Below are positions 63,099 through 64,000 of a stretch of DNA of 64,000 bases, in pieces. How positions within the stretch are numbered: the first letter of the stretch is position 1; each line of letters starts with the position of its first letter. The translations under genes were made by a program, and so were the position numbers. Source of the DNA: JBJMQS01 sp045802605 (lineage in GTDB: Bacteria; Planctomycetota; Planctomycetia; Gemmatales; Gemmataceae); assembly GCA_045802605.1 (NCBI GenBank), contig JBJMQS010000056.1, positions 186,001 through 250,000 on the forward strand. The letters are read 5' to 3'. The notes under the pieces were generated by a model, which was given only the letters and a program-made list of their open reading frames with translations, did not search any database and had not been told where the DNA came from.

Positions 63099-64000
63099 AT
63101 GGCGAATTTGCTCGACGAACCTGTGGCGAGACAAACCGACGTGCAGCATCCGCTGACTCGGTTGGGCGGCGCCATTCGCCGCTATGTCGCGATTGAAGGT
63201 GCGGCCGCCGTCGGCATGTTTCTCGCGCTGTGGTTCTGGCTCGGATTGGCCGCGGACTTTGGCTCATTCAAGCTGTTCAACTGGGACTGGGTGCAAGAGT
63301 GGCCACGATCGTTTCGTGGAGTGTTGCTCGTCGGTCTGTCAGTTGGCCTCCTGGGCGTCGTCATTTTCAAGCTCGTCCGCCGACTCACTGTCGATTTCGC
63401 GCCCGCGGGGTTGGCACTCGTGTTGGAGAAAAAGTTCCCGGCACGACTCGGCGATCGGCTAATCACCGCAGTGGAATTGGCGGACCTCGACCGCGCCGAA
63501 TCGCAGGGTTATTCCCGCGCGATGATCGAAGAGACGATGCGAGAAGCGTCGAGCCGTGTCGGCGAAGTACCGTTCCACGATGTATTCGATTGGAGCCGGC
63601 TCAAGCGCTTAAAATGGTGGGCTATTGCGTTGGCCGTCGGGCCATTCTTGATCTTCGGCAGCGCCTATTCGGCTATCAAGCGCACCAACCCGGCCCATGA
63701 TTTTCTGCCACGCTTCCGTGAAGTTACCGTCACTTGGATCAAGCGCGATTTACTGTTGCGTGACGTGATTTGGCCGCGCAGAGCGATGCTTGAACTATTG
63801 GATTTCCCCGAGTCGGGTGAGCTGAAAGTGGGCCGCGATTCCGCCGCACCACGCTTGCGCATCCGCGCTCGTCGGTGGGTGTGGGCCGACGCCAGCGTGC
63901 CCGAGGGCTGGCGGCAAATGACCTGGGCCGACCTCTCGCCCGAATTCCTCGGCAGTGCAATCCCCGCCCTGCCTTCGGAGTTCATGGGCAAGGATACGTC
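63099..64000 (+). CDS. DUF4175-like membrane protein, cut by the right window edge
   Basis: An open frame runs from ATG 63099 to the window edge, at least 300 residues. GTG 63081, overlapping the previous stop, is an alternative start. Two TM helices at about 40-60 and 80-100 are followed by a helical segment (FPARLGDRLITAVELADLDR) and a third TM helix (WWAIALAVGPFLIFGSAYSA), then a soluble domain. This order is that of the DUF4175-like protein that ends planctomycete MoxR operons. The C terminus is outside the window. Confidence 0.85.
   Translation, partial: MANLLDEPVARQTDVQHPLTRLGGAIRRYVAIEGAAAVGMFLALWFWLGLAADFGSFKLFNWDWVQEWPRSFRGVLLVGLSVGLLGVVIFKLVRRLTVDFAPAGLALVLEKKFPARLGDRLITAVELADLDRAESQGYSRAMIEETMREASSRVGEVPFHDVFDWSRLKRLKWWAIALAVGPFLIFGSAYSAIKRTNPAHDFLPRFREVTVTWIKRDLLLRDVIWPRRAMLELLDFPESGELKVGRDSAAPRLRIRARRWVWADASVPEGWRQMTWADLSPEFLGSAIPALPSEFMGKDT

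Overview
The window looks like a chromosomal segment of a Planctomycetota bacterium, plausibly of the Gemmatales/Pirellulales type. The evidence is gene content: very large PQQ-type beta-propeller proteins, a PEP-CTERM protein, DUF1573, Uma2, a MoxR-DUF58-VWA operon, an alternative complex III operon running straight into an A2-type caa3 oxidase operon, and a KS/KS-like fatty-acid locus. The species cannot be named from sequence alone.

Layout. 1-3.1 kb is more AT-rich and holds two unrecognised membrane proteins, about 1 kb without convincing genes, and at 3029-3086 only the 3' part of a tRNA-Leu(CAG). It reads as the end of an integrated element. 3.1-8.2 kb has a PQQ protein, a 4-TM protein, a fasciclin-domain protein, a CarH-like MerR/B12-domain regulator, a small membrane protein and a PEP-CTERM protein. 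8.4-15.7 kb is a redox block: katG, a DUF3072 protein and zwf on the minus strand, diverging from a UBP-type zinc finger, a cNMP-binding/thioredoxin-reductase-like fusion and a desaturase. 15.8-18 kb has two small envelope proteins and a DUF1573 protein. 18.1-30.7 kb is one long respiratory operon: actABCDEF, a small linker gene, SCO1, coxB, coxA, coxC, coxD. It should take electrons from quinol through ACIII and cytochrome c domains to oxygen.

30.8-41.8 kb has suhB, a Pro-rich protein, mutL, a coiled-coil protein, an orphan VapB-like antitoxin, an NtrC-type regulator with two tandem helix-turn-helix units, a zinc-ribbon/PQQ protein, a TlpA-like thioredoxin and a DUF6265 protein. 42.0-42.1 kb hides a 27-residue very basic protein with a good ribosome-binding site. 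42.5-48.4 kb is a type II fatty-acid/polyketide-like operon: dehydratase, ketoreductase, long ACP, second dehydratase, a ketosynthase lacking its catalytic Cys, an intact ketosynthase and an alpha/beta hydrolase. 48.4-64 kb has a Uma2 nuclease, a 1627-residue PQQ/TPR protein, a prenyltransferase-fold protein and the MoxR-DUF58-BatA/VWA-VWA-DUF4175-like operon, which runs off the right edge.

The most unusual signal cuts across these genes. At least six sequence families of long, near-perfect palindromes occur between and inside genes, several with arms of 24-50 bases. Two copies of one family sit in the same reading frame at the 5' ends of two genes of the respiratory operon. One copy of another is read through inside actB. 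A third is translated as the C terminus of the SCO1 protein. Several others start at or beside stop codons.
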